Shown here one piece after another: positions 22,881 to 34,544 of a stretch of 64,000 bases of DNA. Source of the DNA: Trichobilharzia regenti. Lineage: Eukaryota; Platyhelminthes; Trematoda; Strigeidida; Schistosomatidae. Made by a program: the position numbers and the translations under genes. The notes beneath the pieces were generated by a model. That model searched no databases. It worked only from the letters and a program-made list of their open reading frames with translations, and was not told where the DNA came from. Positions within the stretch are counted from its first letter, which is position 1. Every line of letters begins with the position of its first letter. The DNA lies in contig OX235264.1 in the NCBI GenBank assembly GCA_944472135.2, positions 87,368,319-87,432,318 of the forward strand, in the 5' to 3' direction.

Positions 22881-24290
22881 TAGAATTCATAATCAAACCG
22901 AATAAAATCCATGTTCAACATTGTTCATAAACATGCACTGGTGTATATTCATTGTCACTTAAGTGAATTTATTTTGTATGCAAAACTGAAATATCTGAGG
23001 GGCAATTTAGTATTATTATTTCCGAACACATGTTTCAAACTGTAATCTAATAGCAGTTTACTCACATATGTCTCTATGGTATAAAACTCCAGAATCCTTT
23101 CATTATGATGATTCGATGTTTTATAAAACATCTTAGTTGATGCTGTTAACAACAAATATTCCTCAGCTAATCTTGATGTACGACTGTAGCACTTAAAGAA
23201 GAATTGATCGAAAAAGATATTCTCTGTTGAGAATTGCTGAAGCAACTTCCTCAAAACCTGATAGTTGTTCAGCATACCTCTGTCTGTAACAATAACTGTT
23301 TCACAAATACAGGCATGTTAAAACTTACAGAGACTACGAAACGTCTTACTTTAAAAACTGGGGAGAATTTGGAAAGGGGGCTGATTTTTATCTTCCTTTC
23401 TTTTGAGAATAAACAGTTATTATTATTTTTATTACTATTATCCCTACCTATTTTCTAATTATAAACTATTGAAAGGAAGACAATTCCTATGAAAACAAAC
23501 ATTATGGGTTAGACATTTCTGCTATGATGTATACTTACACACTATTAAACTGTTATCACTGTCGTCGTCAGCCTTTATGTTGGTCATCGTCACAACCACC
23601 CTCCTTGCGTATGATAAAGGATGTGTGCACCCAAAAATACACTACTTACAGAGCTCATTCTTCTACGTCTCGATGTCATGTGAATATGTTCTGTTTAAAA
23701 ATAAACAAATACATTCAAATGAAGAGAGGATTTATTTTGTGGTTAGACTTTTTCTTCATTCTTCCATTCAATCTTGCTTTTGCTTCATTTCCGTTTTTTC
23801 TTTACTTTGTGTTTGTTTGTTTGTGTGTGTGTATTTATATCAACAAACATGATTGACGTATACAACTGGCTGAAGTAATTGCCTTATTAATAAGCTTTTA
23901 AAGTAGTTGATAATACTAGTGGCAATGACTTTCTTATATAGACCCCCCTTGTGAAAATGCCAAAAAATTCGTTTAATTATACAAAAGATAATTATTATTA
24001 TTATTACCATTATGTCAATTAAGTTAAATATTTATACAATTTGTCTTTGTTTATATTATTACAGTTACTTGACTGATTGATTGAAGTATTATTGGATCCA
24101 CATTGGAAGCATAAACGCTCAAATGGCTAAAGTGAGCTGAATAAAGGCCCACAGAATCTTGAATAAAAGAATAGTCAGTTATTATTACACGATGAAGAGT
24201 ACATACATCTTCAACATACTTATCTCCATGTTAATTCATGTGAAAAAATATCTTCACTTATGGATATACACCATCTACAGAGGGGTTTTA
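22881..24290. other. no gene recognised
   Basis: AT-rich; several short open frames but none with recognisable domains. Confidence 0.45.
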
Positions 24291-24295
24291 TCTTT

Positions 24296-24515
24296 ATTCG
24301 GTCCAATAGCGATTATTCCACCTAATAGTGGCACAGCGGTTAGGACGCTCGTCGACCATGCACATGGTACGGGGTTCAATCCCCAGTCGACGCACACCTG
24401 ATGTTAATGGTCGGCCTGCTAAATTTGGGCTACCGATATCACATGCTGATAATTCCATATTTGTATCAAAAATACTGTGTGGAGTCAAGCTGTAATTAAA
24501 ATAAAATAAAACATA
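24296..24515 (+). repeat. tRNA-headed SINE, family D head with different tail
   Basis: A head like that at 14160 (GGTTAGGACGCTCGTCGACCA, B box GGGGTTCAATCCCC) is joined to a block with GGGCTACCGATATCACATGC. That block recurs at about 42135-42225, so this looks like a second D-headed subfamily or a chimera. Confidence 0.6.
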
Positions 24516-26483
24516 AGTACTCTACAAACTGTGTTTAAAAAAACTACTGAATGACTCGTTTTCTGAAGATAATAGCCAATGAACAGCTCAAGTAATATTA
24601 CGAAGTAAAATATGTCGTAGAGAATCATGATTATATATACTACAGCAGTTTAGATTATTTGTAGTTACAGCTAATAGGTAGACGACTTTAATATCTTTAA
24701 AGTAATATACATTTGAGGAGTGGTGAGTCTGGCTTACTGAAATTGAAACAGCCCATTATCTTGGATTGTACAGGTGATTTGTTTGAGCAACTTCCATTTC
24801 TAAATATTAATTCTTGGTTTTCGAAAGTAGGCAGAAGGTTTAAGCCATATCTTTTCAGTCGTTCCATCTTTAAAACAATCAGGAGGTACAAATAATTGTT
24901 TTGTTCACTCGTATACGAGATCGTTTATTTCTTTTTTTCTGGTTTCTTTTTTGAGTTAAATCCAATCCAAAATTTTTAACTGATTTATTGTTTAAAATCC
25001 TGTTTCACATGACAACTTGATGAATTCTGTGTTTGATTTCTATTTATAAACTGCAAACTGACGAGTATCTCTGTCTGTCAAGTAAAAATTCCAAATTCAC
25101 TGGCTTCATCAGAATGAGCAAGTTTCTACGAAAACCAAATGGTTAAGGAGAATATCTGACGCTCATCGTTAGACTGGTGGAGAAGTGAAAATTCATATTT
25201 ACAAAAGACTGATGCACATGGACCACAGAGCATGAAGAAAATCAGTGGCATGTATTGCAGCAGTGACACCATTTTGCTTTTTTCGTGGATTAGACTTTCA
25301 GTCGAAATTTTGTTAAGTAATTCTTTAAGATAACCATCTTTTTTAGTCGAAGAAGTATCTCAGTTTCCAAATGAAACGTGAAACGCAAATCAGAATTCAC
25401 TTCTACGCTATCATGACTCATCGTGCTTACGAATTCCTCAATAATTTATCCAGAATTTCTTTTAGTCACCATTATTCTGCTTTTGTTGTTTCCGTGTATG
25501 AGATACTTTGCTTTGTTTATATCATCTTTGAATCAGCTGCACATTATTGTTTCAAACACTGATTTCTCTGTACTGTTTTGAACTGCTAAACACTTGCACT
25601 CCGAAGCCGTTCCATTTTGGGATAGAGTGATCTGCAAATGATTAACACTGATCCATTTCAATGGGTGAACGTTTGGGAGGAATTCCAGATACTAAAGCAT
25701 TGCAGCTAGGTAACTTATCCTCAAAATGTTTTAAAGGTAGAGGTGACATTTTAATCAGAAACTGAAAATAATGTCTGGAAATCTGTTGAAGATTGAGGGC
25801 TTCATATCTCTCTGGAAAGAGGCAGTGTTTAATCGGGTTTGATAAAACGCATGTAACAATCGTTGAGATACTAGTCTGTTACCAGTTACATCAAAAACAA
25901 AGGATGTTATTGTACTTGACACAGTTTCAAAAGACGTGAAGATTATTTTGAGGAGGGAAATCTGGGTTCAGTTCAGAAGGGAAATGGATTGATCACAGAT
26001 TAATCGCCTACTAAATACGTTGTCGATCAAAAACGTCAAGTAATATAAACTCTTTTTACTATACTTGATCATAGATGTTAACTTTTTTCATCTGGTTGCT
26101 TTGAAATAATTTCCTTTGACATTTTTATGGTGTAGATTTAGAATTTCATTTTAGATTTTTTTAGTCCTCATAGTTTACAAATTCCACTTAAAAATATGCA
26201 TGTAGAGAAAAGGTCTATCTCTGCTCTCTTAGGTTTCAACTTTTAGAACTATATATTTGTCAATCGATGTTTCTTTCAAATGTAACTGGAGGAATCACCT
26301 GTAATATAAAGTTTCTAGGTCTGATCAGCAGGCACTTGAAGACATTATATGGGTAATGTCACCTAACTCTGCATAAAACAGAGATTACTGAAACCGAAAG
26401 CTTCATTAAGAATTACTAGCAATTTAGTTAGCATTATATTTTGCAAACAACAAGAACACATTTAAAATTCTGATTTGACAGTA
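24516..26483. other. no gene recognised
   Basis: AT-rich; nothing recognised. Confidence 0.5.
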
Positions 26484-26770
26484 GTAACTAGTGCGATGCG
26501 TCTAGTCCTCTGATTGGTGTAGACTGAATTCTATCATTCAGGTTGTAATGTGATCACCATTCTAGCTAGCTCGCCATCACGGTACACGTTGATTTGATGG
26601 TATTAGATGGTTGGAGGTAATCGGCAGGAAGCCTTGGACCTACGTTTCGTGCTAGTTTGCACTCGTGCACCGTGATGGCGAGCTAGCTATAATGGTGGTC
26701 ACATTACAACCTGAATGATAGAATTCAGTCTACACCAATCAGAGGACTAGACGCATCACACTAGTTACTA
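26484..26770. repeat. long inverted repeat of SINE family C flank
   Basis: Arms 26484-26583 and 26669-26770 are nearly exact inverted copies of about 100 bp (GTCCTCTGATTGGTGTAGAC, GCTAGCTCGCCATCACGGT). The 85-bp spacer contains a minus-strand decayed family C hammerhead (GCACGAAACGTAGGTCCAAG on the minus strand). Confidence 0.85.
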
Positions 26771-26814
26771 GTGTTAAATCAAAATATCCACTAGAGTCCT
26801 ACAGGAGGTCAATC

Positions 26815-26990
26815 GCGAGCCCGAATAGCTCAGTGGTAACGTCTCTGATTGCAGCACTGGGTGACGCGGGTTCGAATCTCAGAAGGGACATGAGTTCCTT
26901 CAAGGTTGCAGATACGCCTTGCTGACGAGTGCCAACTAGCACGAAACCTAGGCGCAAGGCTTCCTGCCGATTGCCTCCAACTATCTAATA
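26815..26990 (+). repeat. SINE family C, tRNA-like head and hammerhead
   Basis: The tRNA-like head starts at 26819 (CCCGAATAGCTCAGTGGTAA; B box GGTTCGAATCT at 26869-26879) and is followed by the hammerhead at 26908-26967. Related fragments are at 8604-8770 and 13570-13745. Confidence 0.8.
26908..26967 (+). ncRNA. hammerhead ribozyme motif, family C, core intact
   Basis: Stem I is GCCTTG (26916-26921) with CAAGGC (26955-26960), plus outer GCAG/CTGC. CTGACGA (26922-26928) is a canonical catalytic box. Stem II is GTGC/GCAC (26929-26942) and GAAA is at 26943-26946. Stem III would be ACCTAGGC, and the cleavage-site base is G954 where consensus needs H (A, C or U). U16.1 is also changed to C. The fold is otherwise complete, so this copy would be expected to fold but cleave poorly. 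Confidence 0.75.
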
Positions 26991-27099
26991 CATCTAAAAT
27001 TCCTTTAACATGTTCTATTTTATAGTACTAACATTACTTCCCAACATTTTTACATTCTTTGAACGTTAAATTTTATCCGTAACTTGTATGACCATACTT

Positions 27100-27185
27100 T
27101 GGTATTTCTTAGTCAGGGAATTGAACCCCCAACCACATGCTTGATTGATGATCACTCTACTACTGAGTCAGTGACATTCTCCTAG
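27100..27185 (-). repeat. tRNA-like SINE head, diverged
   Basis: On the minus strand the segment reads a B-box-like GGGGTTCAATTCCC (27129-27116) with an upstream tRNA-like arm (GACTCAGTAGTAGAGTGATC). No recognisable tail. Confidence 0.5.
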
Positions 27186-29040
27186 TTCAATTAATTTTTA
27201 GTTAATAGAAATGGGGTTGGGTGCATATATATATATATCTCCTAAATAATGATATCTGAGCTCACGACTTCCAAACTTAGGGCAGTCCACTTGTTTTGTA
27301 GTTCACAGTGGTGTTATATGGTCTCTTCTATGTCTGCAACATACTATTTTTACACATGACGAGACTTTTAAATTCCCCTATCATCTCAAAGTTGCCTACA
27401 CATTCTACAGCGGTGACTGTGCCTACTTCCAGAAGGGAACTTGTCAAAGAGGTTGAATGAAGGCTAGATTTATTTTGATGATATTGCTTAGGATCAAAGA
27501 AATTCGTCAGTTCAACTGGACCTCAGTAACTTCTCCTTCAATGATCAGTTGGTTTGTCTATGTTAATTGAATCAGATTGTGGACTTCCGGATTTTTAAGG
27601 AACACGACGGCGGTTGATGCCTTGTTGCATGATTGTGTATCCTCATATATTTTTAGTAATAAATACACTCGTTAACAGCCACTAGTATTATATTCTTTCC
27701 TCACTGGTTTGCACGGTGTCAACAGGGCTGGGCTTATTTGACAGGCTGGTTGAAATTTTATTTGGTAAGTGCTATACTGTAAGTAATTCATACTAAAATT
27801 GTATTATTTCTTGTCTGGATTGATAGAAACTTTGATTTTCCTAGGTGGTATATTGATGTACACTTCATGTGATCTGACTGTGGTACACTCTCAACATGTT
27901 GTTTGCAAGTGTATGTGTCTCAGGTGAATTGTGTGAAATGTTGCTATAATAAGCACGATGGAATAATTAGAGGGTAATACCATATACTCGATTAGTCTGC
28001 CCTATGCAGAAGCTACTCTTTTCGACAGAGTATCATTTTATGAAGACGTCATATGTCTCATTATAACTATAAAGCCTATTTGATGTAAATTTTAACATTA
28101 TTTGACAAATAAGTGCTATCAGTACATGGAAACCACTTGCAAATACTAACAGAACATCTATGAGGACAGAAATTATGATGTATATGAGTTGTTTCACCAT
28201 ATTCCTCTATGGCCAGGAACTATCGTAAGTTTCGAGGTTATCCATAGGTGGATTTAATGTATAGTTGCATTGAGTGATGAAATGTAATTTGTGTTATATT
28301 GGTTCTATGTATACAGAATTTTCTTAACTTTGTTAATGTTGTGCCACTGTCTGCTTGGTTGACTGCTAGGCTAGTAAATATGAGAGGTTCTCACAATTGT
28401 TACAAGTGGAGCGAAGTGGAAAATGTAATCCCTCGTTTAATCTGTTATAATGTGTTGCTTATTGAATTAGTTAGATATATTGCATCAGTAAGCACAATTG
28501 GTCTCTGCCCCTCATGATATCTTAAGTATTAAATCATGATTTGCTAACGTCGTGCACGACTGCATACTTTTTATAGTTAAAAACTGTATATTTTATATTT
28601 GATGACCACATTTTCCTGAATGTGCAACTCGAAGAAATTTCCAAGCTTATTGTTTTTATAACAGATGGGGTGGTGAACACTGCAAGTACATGCACCTTGC
28701 CCCATATCATTTGCTGGATGTGTGAACCCACCGACGAAGAACACATTGTTGGAAATACGGTTTGTGAAATGTGCCCTTTGAACCCTTTTTAGGTCTGCAG
28801 TCACCTTCCTTCCTGAAGATTCTGTTAGATCTGACAATAAAGGCTGCAAAGCAGGTATCCTGTTAATGACCTTTCTTATCCTAATATCTGGTTAAACTTC
28901 CTTTCTCTGCAACCCCTTGTCATTTCACTGGTGCGCGTTCCACATGGATTTGTGCAGAGCATCACCTCTTCGAATTTGACCATTGCCTTCGTATGTGTAT
29001 CCAAACATGAATACCCATGCGAGATATTAAACTGAGGTAT
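27186..29040. other. no gene recognised
   Basis: No host gene recognised. 27440-27760 has an LTR-like feel (AATAAA near 27659) without a partner copy. An open stretch on the minus strand at 28860-28577 resembles nothing I know. Confidence 0.4.
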
Positions 29041-30549
29041 TTGTAATTATTATTGCTCCCTTGGATTCCAAGTGGAACATAGGGCTTCAACTCCACGTCT
29101 CCATTTGCTTCTGTCTTCTGCTGTACTTTTCACCTGCATCCATGTTAGTCCATACTCTTTCAACTCCTCTTCACACGATCTCCTCCATGTCACCCTTGCA
29201 CTGACGTCCCACACGCCTCTTCCCTTTCGGGTCCCACCCGAGCAATGGCCTGACGCCCCATGTCACCAACCGGCCTCCTCAGTCACGAGTGTCCAATCCA
29301 TCTCCAATTTCTCCTGCATATTTTTTGATTGGCGATTGGTTCTTGCTTTGTTTGTTCCCATAATTCCTTGTTGGTGATTCTGTCCGGCCATCTGATTTTC
29401 AGTATAGAGCAAAGACAGTTAGTTGTTGATAAAGGTCTGCAATAGCCTGTTGGAAATATTCTTTGTGACCCGCCCGCCCGCCCGCCAAGTTTCTCATCCG
29501 TATAGAAGAACTGACTGACTTGACGTTTGTATTGAAAATCCGACCGACGGAATTTTGTTGTTGATGCGGCTGGCTGAGTGACAGTGGAAGATTTCTAGAT
29601 TGGTTTCAGTTGGTTGATGAATGTCTTTTTCCCCGATGTGTTCCCGATTCTCGCTCGATTTGACACCCTCGTCCATTCCGACTGCGTGTAGTTGAGACAA
29701 TGCTCCCTAGATGATAAGTGAGTGAATGAAGTAACCTCTTTCAAATCCCTCTCATTGATGGTGATTGACGCTGGTGGGATGTTGCTACTGCTGTTGTTGT
29801 TGTTGTTATTGGTTGGTTATTTTCATCACCTCCGTCTTGTCTATGTTCACCTGGAGTCCTGTCGTCGCCGGCTGCTTCTTCAACCAGTTTGTTGGTTTTC
29901 GCTTGTAAGTCTTCGATTGTGTGACGTGACATCAAACATAAATCATCCACGCGCGAAATCCAGGTCTCCCAGATTCTTCACGTCTGTCTGTCCAGGATAT
30001 CCCTTGTCTTCTCGTTTCCCACTCGCCGTCTGACGCATAATCCAGTCAGTCCACCACAATTAGGAATATCATTGGTGATAATAAGCACCCTTGTCTGACT
30101 CCTGTGTTTACTCCAAACGCCTTGCTGAGTTTTCCGTTGTGGATCACTTGACATGTTCCGTTGTCGTACAGCTGTTGAATAAGGTTGATGAATATTTGGG
30201 GTACGGCGTAGTACTCGAGTAGTTTTCAAATTACTTCGTGGTCAACGCTGTCTGTCGAAGGCCTTCTCAAAGTCTATAAAGTTGAGGTAGAGGTTTGATT
30301 GCTATTCCATGCTTTGTTCTGTGATGATGATGCGTAGAGTTGCAATTTGGTCAGTACATGATTTGCCTTTCCTGAATCCAGCTTGTTCTGGTCGGAGTTC
30401 TGTCTCCAGTGCGTCCTTTAATCTCTCCAGGATGATGCGACTCAGGATTTTACTTGGCGTCGACAGAAGCATGATTCCTCGCCAGTTCTTGCAGAGTGAG
30501 GCCTAAGTCGCCCTTCTTTGGTAGTTTCACGAGGTAACCTTTCCTCCAG

Positions 30550-31236
30550 TCAGTAGGCACCTTTCCCTCCTTCCAGACCTTTTGCAATAATGGAGTGAGT
30601 CAGCATGTCTGCTGTAGTCTCTGGGTCCGCTTTCAGTGCTTCAGGGGGTATTCCATCTGGTCCAGCTGCTTTTCCAGCTTTCAGAAGCTTGATTGCATTC
30701 AAGACTTCAGCTCTCGTTGGAGGATTGGTGTCAACTTGCAGTTGTGTGCGCGCTGTTGTTGGTATTTCTGGACGGGTTGCAGGTGATGGTCGGTTCAAGA
30801 GTCCTTTGAAGTGATCCGCCCATTGTTTAATCTGTTTTTCTTCCTTGGTAATTGGGTTCCCTTGGCTGTCTTTTATAGGTTTCGCTTGTGTTGGTCTCTT
30901 CCCGGATAGAGATTTGGTTATCTGATATAGTGTCCTCAGGTCCCTTTTGCCTGCTGCCTTCTCAGCTTCAGTAGCGAGGTTGTCGTAGAATCGTCTTTTG
31001 TCCTTCCTAGCACTCTTCTTCACTTCTTTGTCCAGTGCTGTGTAAGTTGAGCTCAGCGTCTCCTTCTCCTGTCCGTCCTTGCATTGAATCATTTTCTCTT
31101 TCACCATTCTCCTCTCTTCTATTAATTTCCAAGTGTCCGTTGAGAGCCATTCCTTGTCTTGTCTCTTCTTTCTTCCTAGAACCGTTGAACACGTTTCGTT
31201 GAGAATCGCCTTCAGAGACTTCCAATGTTCTTCCAC
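30550..31236 (-). pseudogene. RTE linker and start of reverse transcriptase
   Basis: A 228-residue frame continues the RTE polyprotein after the endonuclease. It holds a basic linker (RKDKRRFYDNLATEAEKAA) and the entry to reverse transcriptase (KAGKAAGPDGIPPEALK). It then shifts near 30550, after which the frame is repeatedly broken. Together with 31247-32191 it forms one interrupted coding region. Confidence 0.85.
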
Positions 31237-31246
31237 GCATGATTCT

Positions 31247-32191
31247 TCAGTGATGTCGCGTAGTGTTTCCTGCTTTGCTCTGACAGTTGCAGTGAAAGTG
31301 TCTTTTGTGGTTGTGTCCTTCAGTTTGAGTGTTGAACTTGCATTGTGGCCTATCCCCAGCTATCCTCGAGGCTTTTAGTTTCACCTTGAAAGTCCCTTCT
31401 ACTAGATAGTGGTCTGAACCCACATCTGCTCCTCTCCTCGACCTTGTGTCCAGTAGGCTCCGTCTCCACTTTCTTGAAATTGAGATGAAGTCTATTTGGT
31501 TCTTGGTGTTTCCATCTGGTGAAATCCATGTCGTCTTGTGTATATCCTTGTGTTTGAACACACTACCGCCAATCACCAAATCATTGAAGGCGCAGAAGTC
31601 TGAGAAGAGTTCACCATTGTCGTTCATTTCGCCGAGGGCCTCACGACCCATGGTGAGTTCTCTTCCTGTGTTGTCTCCTCCCAGCTTCGCATTCATGTCG
31701 CCCATCAGGATTTTGATATCGCCATTTGGGACGTTGTCCATTATTGCTTGTAGTTGTCTGTAGAACGCCTCCTTCTTCTCTTGTTCTGAGACGTTTGTAG
31801 GCGCATAGCATTGAATGACTGTAACTTTCCTTCCTTTTGAGTTGAACCTGGCTGTCATTATCCTGGAGGAGATTGGTTCCCACTGCATGAGAGCTTTGGT
31901 TGCTGTTGGTGACATCATGATGGCCACTCCCTCGGTGTGCTTGTGGTTGTCCTCTGGGTGGCCGGAAAAGATTACTGTCTCTCCAGTAGGTAGTTGGCAC
32001 CTTCCAGTTCCGTTCCATCTGCTTTCGCAGATTCCCAACACTTCTATTCTGTACCTTCTCATTTCAGCGGCTATCTGGGCAGCCTTTCCAGTTTCGTACA
32101 TTGTACGAACATTCCAGGTACCCATCCTTACTTTTGCTTTCATCGAAAGAAGGCACATCGGCTGACTGGCTTCCCGAAGGCTAGCTTTCAC
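31247..32191 (-). pseudogene. RTE apurinic-type endonuclease region
   Basis: A 314-residue open frame encodes an AP-like endonuclease. GTWNVRTMYETGKA is at residues 24-37, the metal-binding glutamate sits in CESRWNG (E56), and GDMNAKLGG and GSDHYLV follow. These motifs define the domain that nicks the target DNA for target-primed reverse transcription. The frame then shifts near 31245 and continues at 31236-30550. The first Met has no special support; RTE ORFs may start nearby. Confidence 0.88.
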
Positions 32192-32284
32192 CAGCCTGCG
32201 TCATTTCACTTCCCCGATTCCAGCGAAAAGTAAGGCTATTGCTTATGTTTTTAGAATTTTTAATATATTTATTCGTTGAAGTTT

Positions 32285-32410
32285 CTGTAGCGATTTGGTT
32301 GTTTTACAGGGGTGGAGTTGCTAGCACCACGCCCCAACCCTCCCTCTTTACCCGGGCTTGGGACCGGATAGAAAACTAGTAAGCTAGTAGCCTAGCAAGC
32401 CAATATCTGG
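32285..32410 (-). repeat. SINE family D body fragment
   Basis: The sequence CAGGGGTGGAGTTGCTAGCA ... CCAACCCTCCCTCTTTACCC matches the body of family D on the minus strand. Head and tail are missing or very diverged. Confidence 0.55.
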
Positions 32411-33080
32411 CGAGGTTGAGGTATTTGTAAAATCTGTAAATAAATTTGTGATTCATTTTCAAAAAATGCCATTTAGTTGGTTTCTCTAGAATCATGCTGA
32501 ATATGTACTGCCTATCAAGTTCACTTTTTGTTCAACGAAAGCATCTTTTAGATTCACCAACACTTAACTTTTTACGCTTGACAAGACAAACATGGAATGA
32601 GCACAATGTTGTATTGCAAAATGGGTAAGTTGTTTTCACTGAAACTTTTAACACTTTTGCGCGTTCCACAACAAAAGTCTCCATATCACATGTTGTATTC
32701 ATAGTGGATTTTAATTCATCCAAAATGGTTGTCACATCAGTCCTGCATTCTTATCAACTCCACGCAAGCATCACCGGTTGACTTTTCCGACGAATGTCTG
32801 TATCGACAAACTAAAGTTGTTTATATATAAACTACTGAAGTTATAACTTCATGTATTAGATTCAGAAAACATCTAAACTTGCTTTCCTTTATTAGTTTCG
32901 AAGATGGAATCACACAAACTCTGGGAATTTGTAATATTGTAATATTTGTAATGCTCCAATTAGCCTATTCGGACTGAAACAGCGAATTTGTATTATAATA
33001 CATCCGCAGGAACTGTGAGAAAGAATTGAATTTTGAACGCCCTTGTTTAAATTTGGCTTATGACGAGGATTACATGGAGC
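32411..33080. other. no gene recognised
   Basis: AT-rich; nothing recognised. Confidence 0.5.
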
Positions 33081-33084
33081 GTGC

Positions 33085-33810
33085 TTTTTTTGAATTGGCG
33101 TCCCAATAAAGGACAAAATATACCGGCATCATTTCATGAAAACCTAATAATACACGTCTAAATTTTGAACTTACTGTCTCCATTTAATCCATTACATTGA
33201 GCATATATCAGAATCAGACAATATTTCGTGATAAAACTGCAGAAGATGTAACGCAATCCAAGTCTATAATGCTATCGATAATATGTACGCCAGAAAGAAA
33301 TTTTTAGATGAAATATTTCACTTAAAATGCATACAAAAAATATAGCTTGTCACTAAAACACCATAGGAACGGGATACGACGCTACAATTAGCGGGTTATG
33401 CAGTACGGCTGCTGTCAGCCACGTCTCGTAAACCGTCAATGCCCAGCTCTTGCTACACTAGGACTCACGCTGTTCCTTGAAGTTTCTCAGAAACGCTTAG
33501 TAATAACGGACGCAAAACCAAAACACCGATTGGCTACTCGAGAATTCTTTATTGTTACACCAACATATAGGCAGCTTTAAAATTAAGTTTTGACTAAGGT
33601 TTATGAACAAATATTACAATAATAAATCACAATATTACTTCTGACGGTTTTGGCCTGACTTCTTCCTGAACAGCGACCGATGAGACGATGACTGGTGTAT
33701 TGATGCCATCGCGAAAATTGGGGCAAACAACCATGAATTGATCGTTTAATCTTCAACTACATTGACAGCTACTCTTAAGAAAAAGCGTTGCGGGAGAACC
33801 ATGTATCAGT
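33085..33810. repeat. unnamed interspersed repeat interrupted by an LTR
   Basis: 33085-33412 and 33768-33810 match 60390-60745 end to end (CGATAATATGTACGCC, GGGATACGACGCTACAATTA, then CTTAAGAAAA and GCGGGAG). The LTR at 33413-33767 is absent from the other copy. A third partial copy is at 61200-61320. It encodes nothing recognisable. Confidence 0.75.
33413..33767 (-). mobile_element. solo LTR of BEL/Pao-like element
   Basis: Related along its length to the 318-bp LTRs at 37354 and 40924, in reverse orientation, with TG...CA ends (minus-strand start TGTCAATGTAGTTGAAG). It carries an extra stretch of about 37 bp near 33577-33640. Flanks GCTGC and GCTAC form a 5-bp target duplication with one mismatch. 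No internal region adjoins it. Confidence 0.85.
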
Positions 33811-34540
33811 TTTCAGTTGACGTTGACATGCATTCTGATGGTTAAACCCGTTGGTTCCACAGCATGTGCACTAGATTAAACTCTGCAGCATACGAACATT
33901 ACTGCAAACCCTTAGCCCACTGGTTATGCAACGACAGCTGCAGCACCACAGAGTACCGTATCAAAGAAGCCATTGCAATGCTTAACGGGGCACTGAAGCT
34001 TCTGAACTGCGAAGGTCCCACAAGAGAAGCACAGCTATTGCTCAGGCACTGGTGACGTGACCAGCATCACTGCTAGTGCAGCGTGCATGCACGATACGTC
34101 ATAGCCAGTGATTGAGGGTTTTTCCTCACGGGGGAACATCACCCATGGCTTGAGCATCCATATAATCCTTTCAGTCCCCGACAAGCTCAACAGTATCCGT
34201 AGTTAAACAGCGCTGGGAGACTTCCACTCGAATCCACCCAGTCATGCCAAAAAGAAAGGCTTGGTAAGAGTCGGAAACCTGCAGTCGAAGTTTCCCCGGG
34301 CTTGTAGGTCTAGCTCCATCCACAGCACGAGTAGGCAGCCACGGTCAATGACGGCTGAAGGACAGGATGCCAGAGAATAACCCAGCGTAGTCTTATGCAA
34401 AAAGCTAGACATAGCTGCTACAGAAGGCATGCTGTCCATGGAGAACGGAAAGACAGATCACCAAAGAGCGAGAAATTCATCCCGAGGAAACCCAGTCTAT
34501 CTTGAAGGTCGCTCATTCCCTTCAAATGTAAACAATGAAT
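33811..34540. other. no gene recognised
   Basis: Higher GC than its surroundings, with short open frames lacking known domains. It may be part of a degraded CR1-type element whose pieces are seen downstream. Confidence 0.35.
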
Positions 34541-34544
34541 GACT

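Larger units (their letters stand above)
29048..32230 (-). mobile_element. RTE-clade LINE, nearly full length
   Basis: About 3.2 kb on the minus strand, the usual size for an RTE element. The 5' part (32191-30550) encodes endonuclease and the start of reverse transcriptase in two long frames. The 3' part (about 30480-29048) matches the degenerate 21.5 kb copy and is broken by many small indels. It ends with an ATT tail near 29048. Confidence 0.9.

Noticed and set aside
27440..27760. possible LTR
   Set aside because: AATAAA and a TGTCAACA end are suggestive, but there is no second copy in the window to define boundaries.
28577..28860. minus-strand open frame with a complex-looking sequence
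   Set aside because: Stops lie close upstream and I recognise no family or splice context.
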